Assembly (NCBI RefSeq): GCF_017562075.2
Contig: NC_054083.1
Location: 13,184,107-13,248,106 of the forward strand
Direction of reading: 5' to 3'
DNA from: Anopheles merus
Lineage: Eukaryota > Arthropoda > Insecta > Diptera > Culicidae
Length of the DNA stretch: 64,000 nt
Numbering within the stretch: the first letter of the stretch is position 1; each line of letters begins with the position of its first letter. The position numbers were made by a program, and so were the translations under genes. The notes below the pieces were generated by a model. It was given only the letters and a program-made list of their open reading frames with translations, did no database searches and had not been told where the DNA came from. Shown here in pieces: positions 8,563-19,362 of this stretch.

Positions 8563-11500
8563 GTGTTACTGGGATGCCAAAACGAGCAAATATGTTACGC
8601 AGTATACTTATCGTTGCCGTTGTTGTTGTACTGCTCGTTGGTATCACTTCTGGCCACTTCGAGAACGAATCGACAATCACCAGGTACCATTTCCCGTTGA
8701 GTGGTCCCGCGTAGTCGACATGAATGCGGTACCACGGACCTGGTGCTTCTGGCCAGCTGGTCGACTTGATGTGAGTTGGAGACTTAGCTGCTATCTGGCA
8801 TGAATGACACGAGTTCACCCAATCGACAATGTCATGGTCCATTGATGGCCTATAAAAATAACTTCTGGCCATGGCTTTCATCCTATTTATTCCTGGGTGC
8901 CCGAGATGAACCTGTTTCAAGCAGGTGCGTTGCAATACTTTGGGGATTACTATCCTCTCTCTAAATAGGAGACACCCGTCGATTGCTGTAAGCGAATCTT
9001 TTCTGTCATGGAAGCGCGACAGTTCTCCTTCATAAGCTGCATTATTTGGCCATCCATGTTGAACGTATTGAAGGACTTTAGATAATAATCTGTCGGCTTT
9101 GGTTTCTCTACTTATGTCGATAAAATTAACTGGAACATACTGAATAGCGCTAGTTACCAATGATTTAACTTCCGCCTCTAATGTAACACATGCTATCACT
9201 GAATCTTCGTCTGGCTTGGCGTGTGTGTGTATCAGGCGGGAAAGAAGGTCAGCGTTGCCAAATTGATCGGTGCGAACGTATTCTATTTCAAAATCATATG
9301 CCAGTAGGGTAAGAGCGAAACGTTGCAACCGACTGGCTGTAAAATTGGGGATCCCTTTTTTCGACCCAAATATTCGCAAAAGCGGCCGATGATCTGTTTC
9401 TAATAAAAACTTTCTGCCGAATATCATCTTATGAATTTTTTTTATCGCAAAAATTATGGCTAAGCCCTCGCGATCAATTTGGCTGTATGCTTTTTCTGCC
9501 GCTGTGAGGGCGCGCGAGGCATGCTGGACCACCCGAATAGATCCGTCAGGATACTTATGGCTTATTGTCGCCCCGAGGCCAACTGATGATGCGTCGGCAG
9601 ATACGATGATTGCTTGTCTAGGATCGTAATGGGTTAGTAGTAAATCGGAAGCCAATATCGCCTTGAAGCTCTCAAAAGCTTTTCTGCATTCCGACGTCCA
9701 GCGAAATTCGACTCCGCCCTTTAACAAATCGTCCAATGGATAGCGCAAATTTCTCATGTTGGGTACAAACCGACCGTAATAGTTTAAGGCCCCTAAAAAC
9801 GATCTTACTTCGGTTAAATTGGTTGGCTCCGGTAACTTGCGAATAGCTTCAACCTTCTGCGCATCAGGCCGTAATCCATGGCTGTCGATAATGTGGCCCA
9901 AATATTTAATTTGGTTAACCCTGAAGTGGCATTTTTCCGCTCGCAGTGTGAACCCGTAGTTCTGAATCCGATTCAAAACTTCTACTACGGTTGCGTCGTG
10001 CTCCGCTTCGGATGGACCTCCGATGATTATGTCATCCAAGTACACTGAAACGCCTTGGATACCGGATAGCATTATGTCCATCAATTGCTGAAAGGCTGTA
10101 GGAGCTATCTTAATGCCAGGTGGAAGTCGGTTGTACGTATAGAGCCCTCGATGCGTATTTATGGTCAAGAAATGACGGTATTCTGGATCAATTTCCACTT
10201 GCAAAAATGCATCTGACAGGTCTATTTTGCTAAAGACCTTGCAATTTGCCAGCCTTGCAAAAATGTCCTCTGGTACAGGTAACGGGTAGTCGTGGGGGAA
10301 TAACGCAGCATTAAGTCCCGTCGAATAGTCGCCGCAAATACGAACAAGTCCGTTGGCTTTGCGCACGACGACCACTGGAGCTGCCCATTCTGCAGTAGTT
10401 ACAGGAGTGATGACATTCAACTCCTCAAGACGGTCGAGCTCACGACTCACGGTTTCCTCCATCGCGTAAGCTACTGGGCGGCTAGGTCTAAAAACAGGAC
10501 GAACATTATCTCGCAAGGTAAATTTTATACTCGCCTTTGTACAGAGTCCTGTTCCCGTAAACACCTTGGAAAAAAGCTGCTGGAACGATTGCTGTCCTGC
10601 TACTGCAACGTGATTGCAGAACGCATCCATCGGCACCGACCAGAGGGAGAAAACATCAATCAAATCGGCTCCCAGTAGTAGTAGGTTTGCTGCTCCGCAT
10701 ACGCTGAGTGTCGCCTGCCTCGTCTGGCTACCAACACTAACAGCACAGCTGAATTCACCATCCAATACCAGTGTCGCTCCCGATGCAGTTTTAGCTGTGA
10801 CGGATGACGGTGTTAACGGCGGGCTGCCAATTTTTCTCCACGTACGGCGGTCGATGACACTGATATCCGAAGCTGTGTCTAGCTGCAATCGAACAGCTGT
10901 TCCGTTGAGAGCGATGGACACGAATCTGCGGCGCTCTCGTATGCTTCGGACGTTGACCGTTACTACACGAGTGTTGATATTCCGTTGCCGAACATTGAAT
11001 CGCTTCTTTCTGCTCGCTGTGTTGCAGTGCCCCTCACGATGACCATATCTTGCACAGTCGAGACACTTGTGCGAACGGTAAGTGCACTCACGCACCCAGT
11101 GCATGTCACCACACAACCAACAGGGCTTCGCTGGCTTGCTTGTTGATGAACACACAGCATACTTTGCACGGAACGGTCGTTTGGTACGGTACGGCGTGAA
11201 CCGCTTGTAATTAGTTTGCTGCGCTGCTTTCTCGTGCGATCTCTTCTCTCCGCTGTGTACTGCGAAAACACGTTCACTCGTCTCTCCGGCAATCATAGCG
11301 CTGTCTCCTTTCACACTTGTAATACGCTGACACTCTGCGGATAATTGTTCAAGCGTAACGTCGTTCCGCTCCTCTATGTGCGCAAGGAGTCTAGTTCGCA
11401 GGTCATTGTCAGCCTCATCTTTGAGCCCACACACCAGCATTAGGCACTTGAAAGTCTCTTCGTTCATGCTCGCAAACTGGAACTCGACGCATGCTCGGTT

Positions 11501-12055
11501 TACCCGACAGGAGAACGCGATCAAATCTTCCGTGCGCTTTTTACAGATCTGGAGGCATCTGTAGCGCTTACTTAGGAGAGATTCTCTACACCCTAAAAGT
11601 GCTGTCAGCTTATCGACGGTTTCCTCAAACGATAAATCACGTGGTGAGCGGGGTAAAATATAGCTTATATAACGGGCGTGCTCTGGTGTTCCCAACTTAC
11701 GCACTAAAAGCCTTACCTTAGCCTCATCGCCTAGCCGCGAAGCGTCTTTGGCAAACAGGTCCTCGTAGCGTGTGAACCAAGCTTCGAACGTAACACCAGA
11801 TTCAGCTTCATACCGGAACTCTGCTATGCTATTGGCCAAAGCATCGAGTATAAGTTCTGGGTTACTAGGGACGGCGGGCTGGTACTGCTGTGCGGGTTGT
11901 TGCTGGGCTTGCGGCGCGAATTGCTGCTGTTGCAACATTTGCGAAATTAACTGTTGCTGTTGCTGCAATTGCTGTTGCAGCAAGTGCAAGGTTTGGTGCA
12001 GGACGGCGTTATCCAGAGGTTGTTGACCCATCTGGCCATTTTGTACGGATGGCAA
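8510..12055 (-). CDS. gypsy gag-pol polyprotein, frameshifted before the integrase end
   Basis: A single 1,181-codon frame holds gag and pol. It starts with a Gln-rich gag (residues 20-60), then the gag core, and two CCHC knuckles at 312-324 and 331-344. The protease has DTASD at 393-397 instead of DTG, a variant known in Mag-like elements. Reverse transcriptase spans about 515-700 with YLDDIIIGG at 672-680. RNase H follows with DASSVGLGA. The integrase has an HHCC zinc region and its first two acidic residues. The frame stops at 8510 through a one-base shift. The product would assemble particles, copy the RNA and integrate it. A fused gag-pol without a gag stop fits the Mag group. Confidence 0.92.
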   Translation of the reverse strand: MPSVQNGQMGQQPLDNAVLHQTLHLLQQQLQQQQQLISQMLQQQQFAPQAQQQPAQQYQPAVPSNPELILDALANSIAEFRYEAESGVTFEAWFTRYEDLFAKDASRLGDEAKVRLLVRKLGTPEHARYISYILPRSPRDLSFEETVDKLTALLGCRESLLSKRYRCLQICKKRTEDLIAFSCRVNRACVEFQFASMNEETFKCLMLVCGLKDEADNDLRTRLLAHIEERNDVTLEQLSAECQRITSVKGDSAMIAGETSERVFAVHSGEKRSHEKAAQQTNYKRFTPYRTKRPFRAKYAVCSSTSKPAKPCWLCGDMHWVRECTYRSHKCLDCARYGHREGHCNTASRKKRFNVRQRNINTRVVTVNVRSIRERRRFVSIALNGTAVRLQLDTASDISVIDRRTWRKIGSPPLTPSSVTAKTASGATLVLDGEFSCAVSVGSQTRQATLSVCGAANLLLLGADLIDVFSLWSVPMDAFCNHVAVAGQQSFQQLFSKVFTGTGLCTKASIKFTLRDNVRPVFRPSRPVAYAMEETVSRELDRLEELNVITPVTTAEWAAPVVVVRKANGLVRICGDYSTGLNAALFPHDYPLPVPEDIFARLANCKVFSKIDLSDAFLQVEIDPEYRHFLTINTHRGLYTYNRLPPGIKIAPTAFQQLMDIMLSGIQGVSVYLDDIIIGGPSEAEHDATVVEVLNRIQNYGFTLRAEKCHFRVNQIKYLGHIIDSHGLRPDAQKVEAIRKLPEPTNLTEVRSFLGALNYYGRFVPNMRNLRYPLDDLLKGGVEFRWTSECRKAFESFKAILASDLLLTHYDPRQAIIVSADASSVGLGATISHKYPDGSIRVVQHASRALTAAEKAYSQIDREGLAIIFAIKKIHKMIFGRKFLLETDHRPLLRIFGSKKGIPNFTASRLQRFALTLLAYDFEIEYVRTDQFGNADLLSRLIHTHAKPDEDSVIACVTLEAEVKSLVTSAIQYVPVNFIDISRETKADRLLSKVLQYVQHGWPNNAAYEGELSRFHDRKDSLTAIDGCLLFRERIVIPKVLQRTCLKQVHLGHPGINRMKAMARSYFYRPSMDHDIVDWVNSCHSCQIAAKSPTHIKSTSWPEAPGPWYRIHVDYAGPLNGKWYLVIVDSFSKWPEVIPTSSTTTTATISILRNIFARFGIPVTLVSDNGPQFTSTDFESL

Positions 12056-12080
12056 TGGTGCTGACTGCGATGGCGCCGGT

Positions 12081-12319
12081 TGCGAAGGTCTGTCGTCATG
12101 TATTTAAAATAAGAGGTGGACGAATGCACGCGAATAAGTTAACACATATAAAAACGTTAATTCACTATCCTATGTGGAGGCGCGCCGGAGAGAGAGTGAT
12201 CCTTCGGGGATCACGTTATAAGCCCGAACCTAACGGCATCTCACGAGATGCGTGCACTCATCAGTGAGAGCCGTGATACATACAGGTTGGCTCATTAAGG
12301 CAAAATATTCACCATAACA
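12081..12319 (-). repeat. 5' LTR of the gypsy element
   Basis: 239 bp, paired with 7469-7707. The gag start at 12,055 lies only 26 bp inside it, so the leader is very short. I could not identify a convincing primer binding site next to it. Confidence 0.92.
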
Positions 12320-12324
12320 GATTG

Positions 12325-12390
12325 CCCAACATTATTCTGGCAATTCATGCACAATAAACGAAAGGACAGCGGCGCACCTGATCATCTTGT
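12325..12390 (+). pseudogene. CR1 copy 1 ORF2, short piece after the gypsy insertion
   Basis: Directly after the target duplication the frame gives FWQF.HNKRKDSG, matching FWRYVDTKRKNSS of the CR1 copy at 37.1 kb. This confirms that the gypsy element split one CR1 ORF2. Confidence 0.7.
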
Positions 12391-13083
12391 GTGGAACGAT
12401 AAACATGCAGATAATCGTTACAACCCAAATAGCCAGAATTGCTTAAGCAGCTCATTTTGGCACGCTAAAGATCGCTGCTCTAATTCGCCTTTTGCAGTAG
12501 ATAAACAGCATCAAAGTTCTATGTGGGTCTTTCAAACAGCGCCTAAGCAGCTTCCTTATGCCACGATGCCAGGGATTATTTTTCTTTGTGTTTTATTTTC
12601 AAGCAAGCGTCATCGATGAAATAAACAACAAGATTTTTTTCGTTTAAACACATGTGTATATTTTTAAATCCTTTGTATTGATGAATTACACAAAATTTTA
12701 CACAATTTACTGATAATTCACAATCACTTCGTTCAATATTCATTCTTCAATTAACGAATCTAACTTGTGCAGCAGCAATGAGATTATTGCCGGCGTCCGT
12801 CTTTGACACTTTGACAAGAGCCACCTTGAACCCATGTCATGCATAAAAAAGCTATAAAGTTCCACCAAGTTCGGTACGCTTTCTTAACAAGCCTTCAAGT
12901 TCCACCATGAACCCTACACATAGTGCTAATCAGCCGCAAAGTTCCAAAGAGTACCATGTGCCTGTTAAAAAGCTCCATAGTTCCGCAAAGTACCGTCTAT
13001 CTCTTAATCAGCCACAAAGTACGACATCGGAACGATTTTTCGTTAAACAGCCCTAAATCAGCTATAAAGTACGAGCTGGCTAT
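12391..13083. other. Unidentified AT-rich insert inside CR1 copy 1
   Basis: About 690 bp that replace roughly 20 codons of the CR1 ORF2 linker. The right half repeats variants of caaagttcc/aaagtacc after cagc at irregular spacing (12,850-13,070). No clear ends, target duplication or coding capacity were seen. Confidence 0.5.
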
Positions 13084-14668
13084 TTGGGAATCGATCGTGC
13101 TTTGGAATACACACCTTCTGACGCTTTCTGTGTTTCGCTAAATGATTTCGAGATTAACGGTGATATCATCTGTAATGCCATCAATCGACTGAAAACTTCA
13201 TATAATCCGTGGCCCGATGGGATACCGACCATCGTAGCGAAAAAGTGCGCTGATGCTTTGTGCGCTTCTCTAGATACTGTTTTTACAGCATCGCTTAAAA
13301 TGGAAATCTTTCCTGAGCCGTGGAAATTCTCATGGATGACACCTATCCTTAAAAGAGAACCTAAGAATGATGCAAAAAACTATCGTGGTATAACATCTCT
13401 ATGCACGTTTGCAAAAATCTTGGAAATCATGATCTACGACGTCCTAGTTATGTCATGTTTCAATTACATATCGGTTGATCAACACGGTTTCGTACCTAAA
13501 CGATCCGTAGCCACCAACTTAGCTCAGTTCGTTTCGGAATGTCATACATCGTTTGAATCGGAATATCAAATGGATACAGTATACACTGATTTCCAAGCTG
13601 CGTTTGATAGCATCAATCACAACATCCTTCTTGCAAAACTCGCACAGCTTGGTATTTCACCTCTTGTCATCGATTGGTTGAAATCATATCTGACGGACAG
13701 ATTATAAAAGAATAGATAACATCTTTTCGCAACCATTCACAAATACTTCGGGAGTTCCCCAAGGCAGCAACTTGGGACCGCTATTATTTACACTCTACAT
13801 GAACGACGTGACTCTTATTCTCCCAAAACATTCTGTACTACTGTATGCTGATGATATTAAACTTTTTTCAGTTATCAGGTCAATTGATGGTTTCGCGCTC
13901 CAGAACAATCTCAACCTATTCAGCAATTGGTGTGTGGCAAACCAACTAAGCCTCTGTGTGGATAAATGCAGCGCGATTACATTCAGCAGGAAACGAAACC
14001 CTTTAAACTTTTGTTACTCATTGCACAGTTACAATTTGTCTCGCGTGTCATCAGTCAAGGATCTTGGTGTGGTCCTTGATTCATCACTATCCTTTCGCGA
14101 GCATTACCACTCTATTATTACCAAGGCCAATACGATGTTAGGATTTGTAATCAGGTAAACTCTTGATATAAAAGATCCAATATGTCTGAAAGCATTATAT
14201 ACCGCATTAGTACGTTCCATCCTATAGTCTAATTCAGTTCTTTTCTCCCCATACTGTCACGTGTGGACGGGTAGGACAGAAAACATACAAAAAAGATTCT
14301 CCAGAATAGCAATACACCGATTACAATGGGCTTCATCACAACATTTAGATTACCTGTCACGGTGCATGCTTCTTGGTCTACAAACCTTAGAACATAGACG
14401 TCGGGCATTACAAGCTACTTTTGTCGCGAAGTTAATCAGCGGGGACATAGACTCTTCCTACCTGCTAGAAAAGCTGAATCTTTATGCTCCTGAACGACCT
14501 CTCAGGATACGTGAGCTGTTAAGACCTACGTTCTCAAGATCTGCACATTCCTACAATGCGCCTATTAACCAAATGATACATAGCTTCAACAAATACCAAA
14601 TATTCTTCGACTTCAATATTAGTATAGCTCAGTTTAAAACCAATTGTCTCTCGTTTCCTTATAGATAG
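13084..14668 (+). pseudogene. CR1-like ORF2 reverse transcriptase (copy 1)
   Basis: The RT palm runs in three open pieces: 13,084-13,707 (YNPWPDGIP, YRGITSLC, QHGFVPKRS, YTDFQAAFDS), 13,772-14,158 (GVPQGSNLGPLLF and the catalytic YADD box), and 14,261-14,668 (the CR1 C-terminal domain). Frameshifts or stops separate them near 13,707 and 14,158-14,260. In a live element this enzyme copies the RNA at the nicked target. This copy is dead. Confidence 0.9.
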
Positions 14669-14844
14669 CGCTGTAGCTAAGTTTGTTATATAATAAATCC
14701 TTAATTCATCTACAAAGTGCCCCAGCAAATCTATGCAAGATACTAAATGACAAATAAACACCAACGTATGTTGCAGTACGAGACCAGTTAATAGTGCTGC
14801 CTAAAATATTGATTCTATGACTATGACATTTTTTGACGTTTGAC
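14669..14844 (+). other. CR1 copy 1 3' flank
   Basis: AT-rich non-coding sequence with aataaa-like motifs, probably the 3' UTR of copy 1. Its end before the next CR1 is not sharp. Confidence 0.45.
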
Positions 14845-15068
14845 GTTTAACTGTTCGGCCGCACTTTCGTCGCGCTCCGTGATTTTTCAGTAATTTTCTT
14901 GTGTTTTCTGCGTCGCATCGCATTGTTGCCTATTCTACGGACTATTAAACTGCTTCACATCATCGTTGCGTGTTGGTGAATTGTTTAGTTGCACCGCAAC
15001 TGTGGTTTCCTGCTGTTTTTTCCTGCTCGGCTTAGCAGTGTTGTGCTGTGATTACGCGTGATTTCGCG

Positions 15069-15974
15069 ATGGCGGCTATTTGCTTCTCGTGTGCTGAACC
15101 GCTAGAGGCCACCGGCTGCATCATCAGTTGTGCATATTGTGACGCTACGTTCCACCGCGGCTGTTGCAAATTGCCCCCCGAGCTGATTGACGCAGTATTG
15201 TCCAATGTCGACCTGCACTGGAGCTGCATTGGCTGCACTAACATTCTTAAAAATCCGCGCTGCCGTTCGGTAAAAGAAATAGGCGCCCAGGTCGGTTTCC
15301 AAGCCGCCCTCACCTCAGCTGTAGCAGCTATCGGCAAGCTCGTTGAGCCTATGGTCGCCCAAGTTCGCAGTGGTTTTACCCTCCTTCAAACTGCATCCAC
15401 GCTTCACATTCGGAATCCTGATCCTTGACCGGCTACGGGTAGAAAGCGGAGGCGCGTAATCGAGGATTCGGCATCTCCTGGTGTAAACAGAATTGTAAAC
15501 AATCACGGTAACATCCTTTGTGCCGCGTCATCGCCAAACGCATACACCAATACCACGATTGCCGTCCAGCCGGCACCTACACAACCTCATGAACTGGTGG
15601 GAACCGATCCGTTATCATCACCGCTTCAAGCTGCACCTCGTGAGCCATTCACAGATAGGATCTGGATCCGCCTATCCCGCTTATCAACAGCCGTCACTGT
15701 GGAACAAGTGGTCGCTTCTGTAAAGCGTCGCTTAGCCACCGATGACGTTATAGCGTATTGCCTGCTGAGAAGAGGGGTTAGTGTGGACAGCATGAATTGG
15801 CTTTCATTCAAAGTGAGAGTCCCGGCTATCCTTCGAGATGCGGCACTCACACCATCCACTTGGCCAGTCGGTATCGGTGTACGTGAGTTTTTTTCCATCC
15901 CGTCAACACGACCACCAAACCTCATCTCCTATAGCCACACGAAACCGCTTTACAACACGCACACCAGCTACTAG
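15069..15974 (+). pseudogene. CR1-like ORF1 with PHD-like zinc finger (copy 2)
   Basis: The start at 15,069 (MAAICFSC) is chosen because the zinc finger begins there; the earlier ATG at 15,048 is in frame. Cysteines and histidine at 5, 8, 21, 24, 29, 32, 53 and 56 form a Cys4-His-Cys3 PHD-type finger. One TGA at 15,426-15,428 interrupts the frame. Beyond it the same frame is open to 15,974 and holds the conserved core (IRLSRLSTAVT, then WLSFKVRVP and STWPVGIGVREFF). In CR1 elements ORF1 is thought to bind nucleic acid. Only this single stop breaks it. Confidence 0.85.
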
Positions 15975-16090
15975 TACTGATCACCGCTACACCACACGCA
16001 CACCAACAACGACTCACCGTTTAGCAGCACGCACGTCTACTCCACCTGGTCCTGAAACAACATCATCACAACAGTGTCACCCCCCGGTGA

Positions 16091-19000
16091 ATGATACCTT
16101 GGAAGCACCCAACTCAACACTTGTTTCTGGACCGCCCCAAAACCACCGCGCTTCATCTCCGCACCTGCACCAGTCTACAATCGATCGCTTTTTTCTCAAC
16201 TAGACGAAGTTCCGCTCATTGCACGCAACAAACACGCCAAGCCTCATGCTCTGACAACGCAGCTCAATTGACTTACCGTTTACCCGCTTTATCCAACCAC
16301 CACAATGACAACGCTACCGCTGAGTATTTAAGCTGCTATTATCAAAACGTTAGAGGTTTGCGCACTAAAACAAAAGAATTTCACCTAGCTGTATCGGAGG
16401 CTGACTTCGACCTCATCGCCCTCACGGAAACTTGGCTTGTTGACAACATTCCATCTGCTTTTCAACAACAACTTCTCTGTTTACCGCTGTGATCGCTCTC
16501 TCAGCGGCTCTAGCTCTTGCGGTGGTGGTGTTTTGCTAGCCGTTTCTAACGCATACGAGTCGATAGAATTACCTTCCCGTGATCGTTCTCTCGAGTATAT
16601 TTGTGTGCGCGTCACCTGCAATAACGCACATCTGTACGTCATGGTAGTATACATTCCACCGCAGCTTAGCTCCGAGATATCGTTACTTCGCTCTCTACAT
16701 GATTGTATCAGCGGCTTCACTCTCACACTGAAGCCTTCGGATCTGCTGTTTGTTATTGGCGATTTCAATCAGCCTAGCATAAGCTGGTCCACAGCTGATC
16801 CTTCGTCCTCGCCAGCATACTCATCAATCACGCACTATAAACCAACTGCGCGCTCACTGGCCAACAACACCTTTGTGGATGGATTTAAATTTAACGGATT
16901 ATTACAACTTAATCACATCAATAATTCGCACGGACGCATGCTTGACCTGTTCTACGCTAACAATGCTGCAGCTAAATTGTGTTCGCCTGTCTTTCCAAGT
17001 GTTGTTCCGCTTGTACCTCTTGACTCCTACCACCCGGCGTTTGACTTCAATATACGTATTAACTCGTCGACCCGACGCAATTCGACGACTCGACGAAACT
17101 CGACGACAACCGCATTTTATCGTTATAACTTTGCTAAAGCTGACTATGTGAAACTGAACGACATGATATCAATGTTTAACAATAGCTTTCATTGTTCCAA
17201 TTTTATTTCACTTGACAAAGCAGTATGTTCATTCTCGTCCTTCATGCTGCAAGCCTTCGTTGTATGCGTCACAGTTCAGCGTCCTAAACCTAACCCCCCC
17301 TGGGCGGACCGCACACTCAAACGACTCAAACGTGTAAAAAGAGCTGCTTATCGTCACTACCAAACCCGCCGCTGCCAAAGATCTCGCTCGATCTGCTTTG
17401 ACACGCACTCTTTATACTGCAGCTATAACATGTTTCGATATCGCAGATATTTGAGTAAAATCCAACGTAACCTCTGCAGGTGGCCTGACTCGTTTTGGCG
17501 CTTCTACAACAGCAAAACAAAATCCACGCATACACCGAAATCCATTACGTACAAAGGAGCAACAAGTGCCAACACTAATGAAATGTGCAATCTCTTCGCG
17601 GATCGCTTCGCAGATTGCTTTTCACCGGCCATGAATGATACCGATACCATCGATGCTGCTCTCGTTAACACTCCGGCTGGCGCAATTAACATGAGCACTC
17701 CTTTCATCGACAGTGAGATCGTTTTATCTGCCCTAGCGCAACTAAAGCCTTCCTTCGCTCCTGGACCCGACGGAATTCCTTCTACCGTGCTGAAACGCTG
17801 TCAAACGACAGTAGCACCTATCCTTGCAAAATTGTTCAATGCATCGCTAGCCAATGGCTACTTTCCCAAAACATGGAGGAAATCTTGGATGGTTCCTATT
17901 TACAAAAAAGGCGACAGGACAGATGCCATCAACTACCGGGGTATTACATCTTTGTGTGCCATTGCCAAGGTGTTCGAACTAGTGATATACAAACATCTGC
18001 TACATGCATGCCGCAGCTACCTAAGCCCGTATCAACATGGATTCGTGCCAAAAAAGTCGACTGCCACGAACCTGGTTGAATTTGTAACCTATTGCACTAG
18101 TCAAATTGATGCCGGAGCTCAAGTCGATGCAATTTATACAGATCTGAAAGCAGCATTCGACTCTCTTCCGCACGCAATTCTTCTCGCTAAACTCGATAAG
18201 CTAGGAGTTCCCAGCTCGCTCGTACAGTGGCTTAAGTTTTACCTAATTAATCGCACATACATCGTGAAAATTGATAAGCACATGTCCAAAGAAATAGTCA
18301 GCAGCTCGGGTGTGCCACAAGGAAGCAATATTGGCCCGCTTCTCTTCATATTGTTTATCAACGATGTTACCCTCGCTTTACCTCCCGACAGTATCAGTCT
18401 GTTTGCCGACGACGCAAAAATTTTTGCGCCTATTCACAACACAGGTGATTGTACATTCCTGCAAGACTGCATCGAAATTTTCTGTTCGTGGTGCAAGCGT
18501 AATGGACTGACTATCTGCATCGAGAAATGCTACTGTGTGTCTTTTAGTCGATGCAGGAGCCCAGTGACTGGGACCTACTTCATGGACGGCACTGCAGTTA
18601 ATCGACAGAATCATGCCAAAGACCTGGGCGTTCTGCTTGACTCTAGTTTGAACTTTAAACAGCATATCGATGACGTTGTAGCCAGAGGAAATCAATTACT
18701 TGGCGTAGTACTAATGAATTCCGCAACCCCATGTGCATCAAAGCTGTGTACAACTGCATCGTTCGTTCGGTTCTGGAATATTCGTGCGTAGTCTGGAGCC
18801 CAACTACCGCTTCTTCAATTGCTCGACTTGAGGCGATTCAACGTAAGCTCACGATATATGCCCTACGCCTACTTCCCTGGCAGGATCGCAATAATCTTCC
18901 TTCGTATGCTGCGCGGTGCCGTCTTCTAGGCCTTGAACCTCTTTCGGTTAGAAGACGCAATGCACAGTGCTCTTTCATCGCTGGATTGCTAAATGGCTCT

Positions 19001-19219
19001 ATCGACTCATCGCCTTTGTTGCATCGAGTCGATATCTATGCACCATCCCGAACACTTAGGTCTAGAGAAACTCTACGGCTCGCTCAACCCCGTTCCAGTG
19101 CTGGTCGGTCTGACCCTATGTTCCGCATGTCGGCTGTCTTCAACACTGTCTCGGATTGCTTCGACTTCGACATCTCAACTCAGTGCTTCAAGGAATGTCT
19201 CCGGCTTTTGCCGTGGTAG
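16091..19219 (+). pseudogene. CR1-like ORF2 endonuclease and reverse transcriptase (copy 2)
   Basis: Three overlapping frames: 16,091-16,492 (endonuclease start, QNVRG, LTETW), 16,437-18,791 (rest of the endonuclease with GDFNQP and DSYHP, then RT with PGPDGIP, HGFVPKKS and GVPQGSNIGPLLF), and 18,731-19,219 (C-terminal domain). Two small frameshifts, near 16,450-16,490 and 18,720-18,790, are the only clear breaks. The catalytic box reads FADD where the sister copies have YADD. The enzyme would nick and copy at the target site. Confidence 0.9.
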
Positions 19220-19342
19220 CAGTGAATTGCGATGCAAATCTTATTTTTGCTATGTATTTTTTTTTTCAATTGAACTGTTACATCTTAATTAGGCCATACG
19301 GCCCGTTGAAGATTAAATAAATAATAATAATAATAATAATGA
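19220..19342 (+). repeat. CR1 copy 2 3' UTR and AAT tail
   Basis: Short UTR followed by ataataataat repeats. Microsatellite tails instead of poly(A) are a known trait of CR1/T1 elements. Confidence 0.75.
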
Positions 19343-19362
19343 CTGCCAGAAGGGCTCAATAG

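Larger units (their letters stand above)
7469..12319 (-). mobile_element. Mag-like Ty3/gypsy retrotransposon, complete with both LTRs
   Basis: Two 239-bp LTRs (7469-7707 and 12,081-12,319) bracket a minus-strand gag-pol. The ends read TGTTA...TAACA. By eye the LTRs differ at about 7 positions (about 3 percent), two of them at the inner end of the right LTR. A 5-bp target duplication GATTG flanks the element. A purine tract (aaggagggaga on the minus strand, about 7708-7718) lies next to the left LTR, which is therefore the 3' LTR. No envelope-type gene is present. Confidence 0.93.
14845..19342 (+). mobile_element. CR1-like non-LTR element, near full length (copy 2)
   Basis: The 5' end (tttaactgttcggccgc) is shared with the minus-strand fragment near 23,950, which supports a true element start. 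A 5' UTR of about 220 bp, ORF1, ORF2, a 3' UTR and a terminal AAT repeat (about 19,318-19,340) follow. Both ORFs are broken. Confidence 0.85.
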
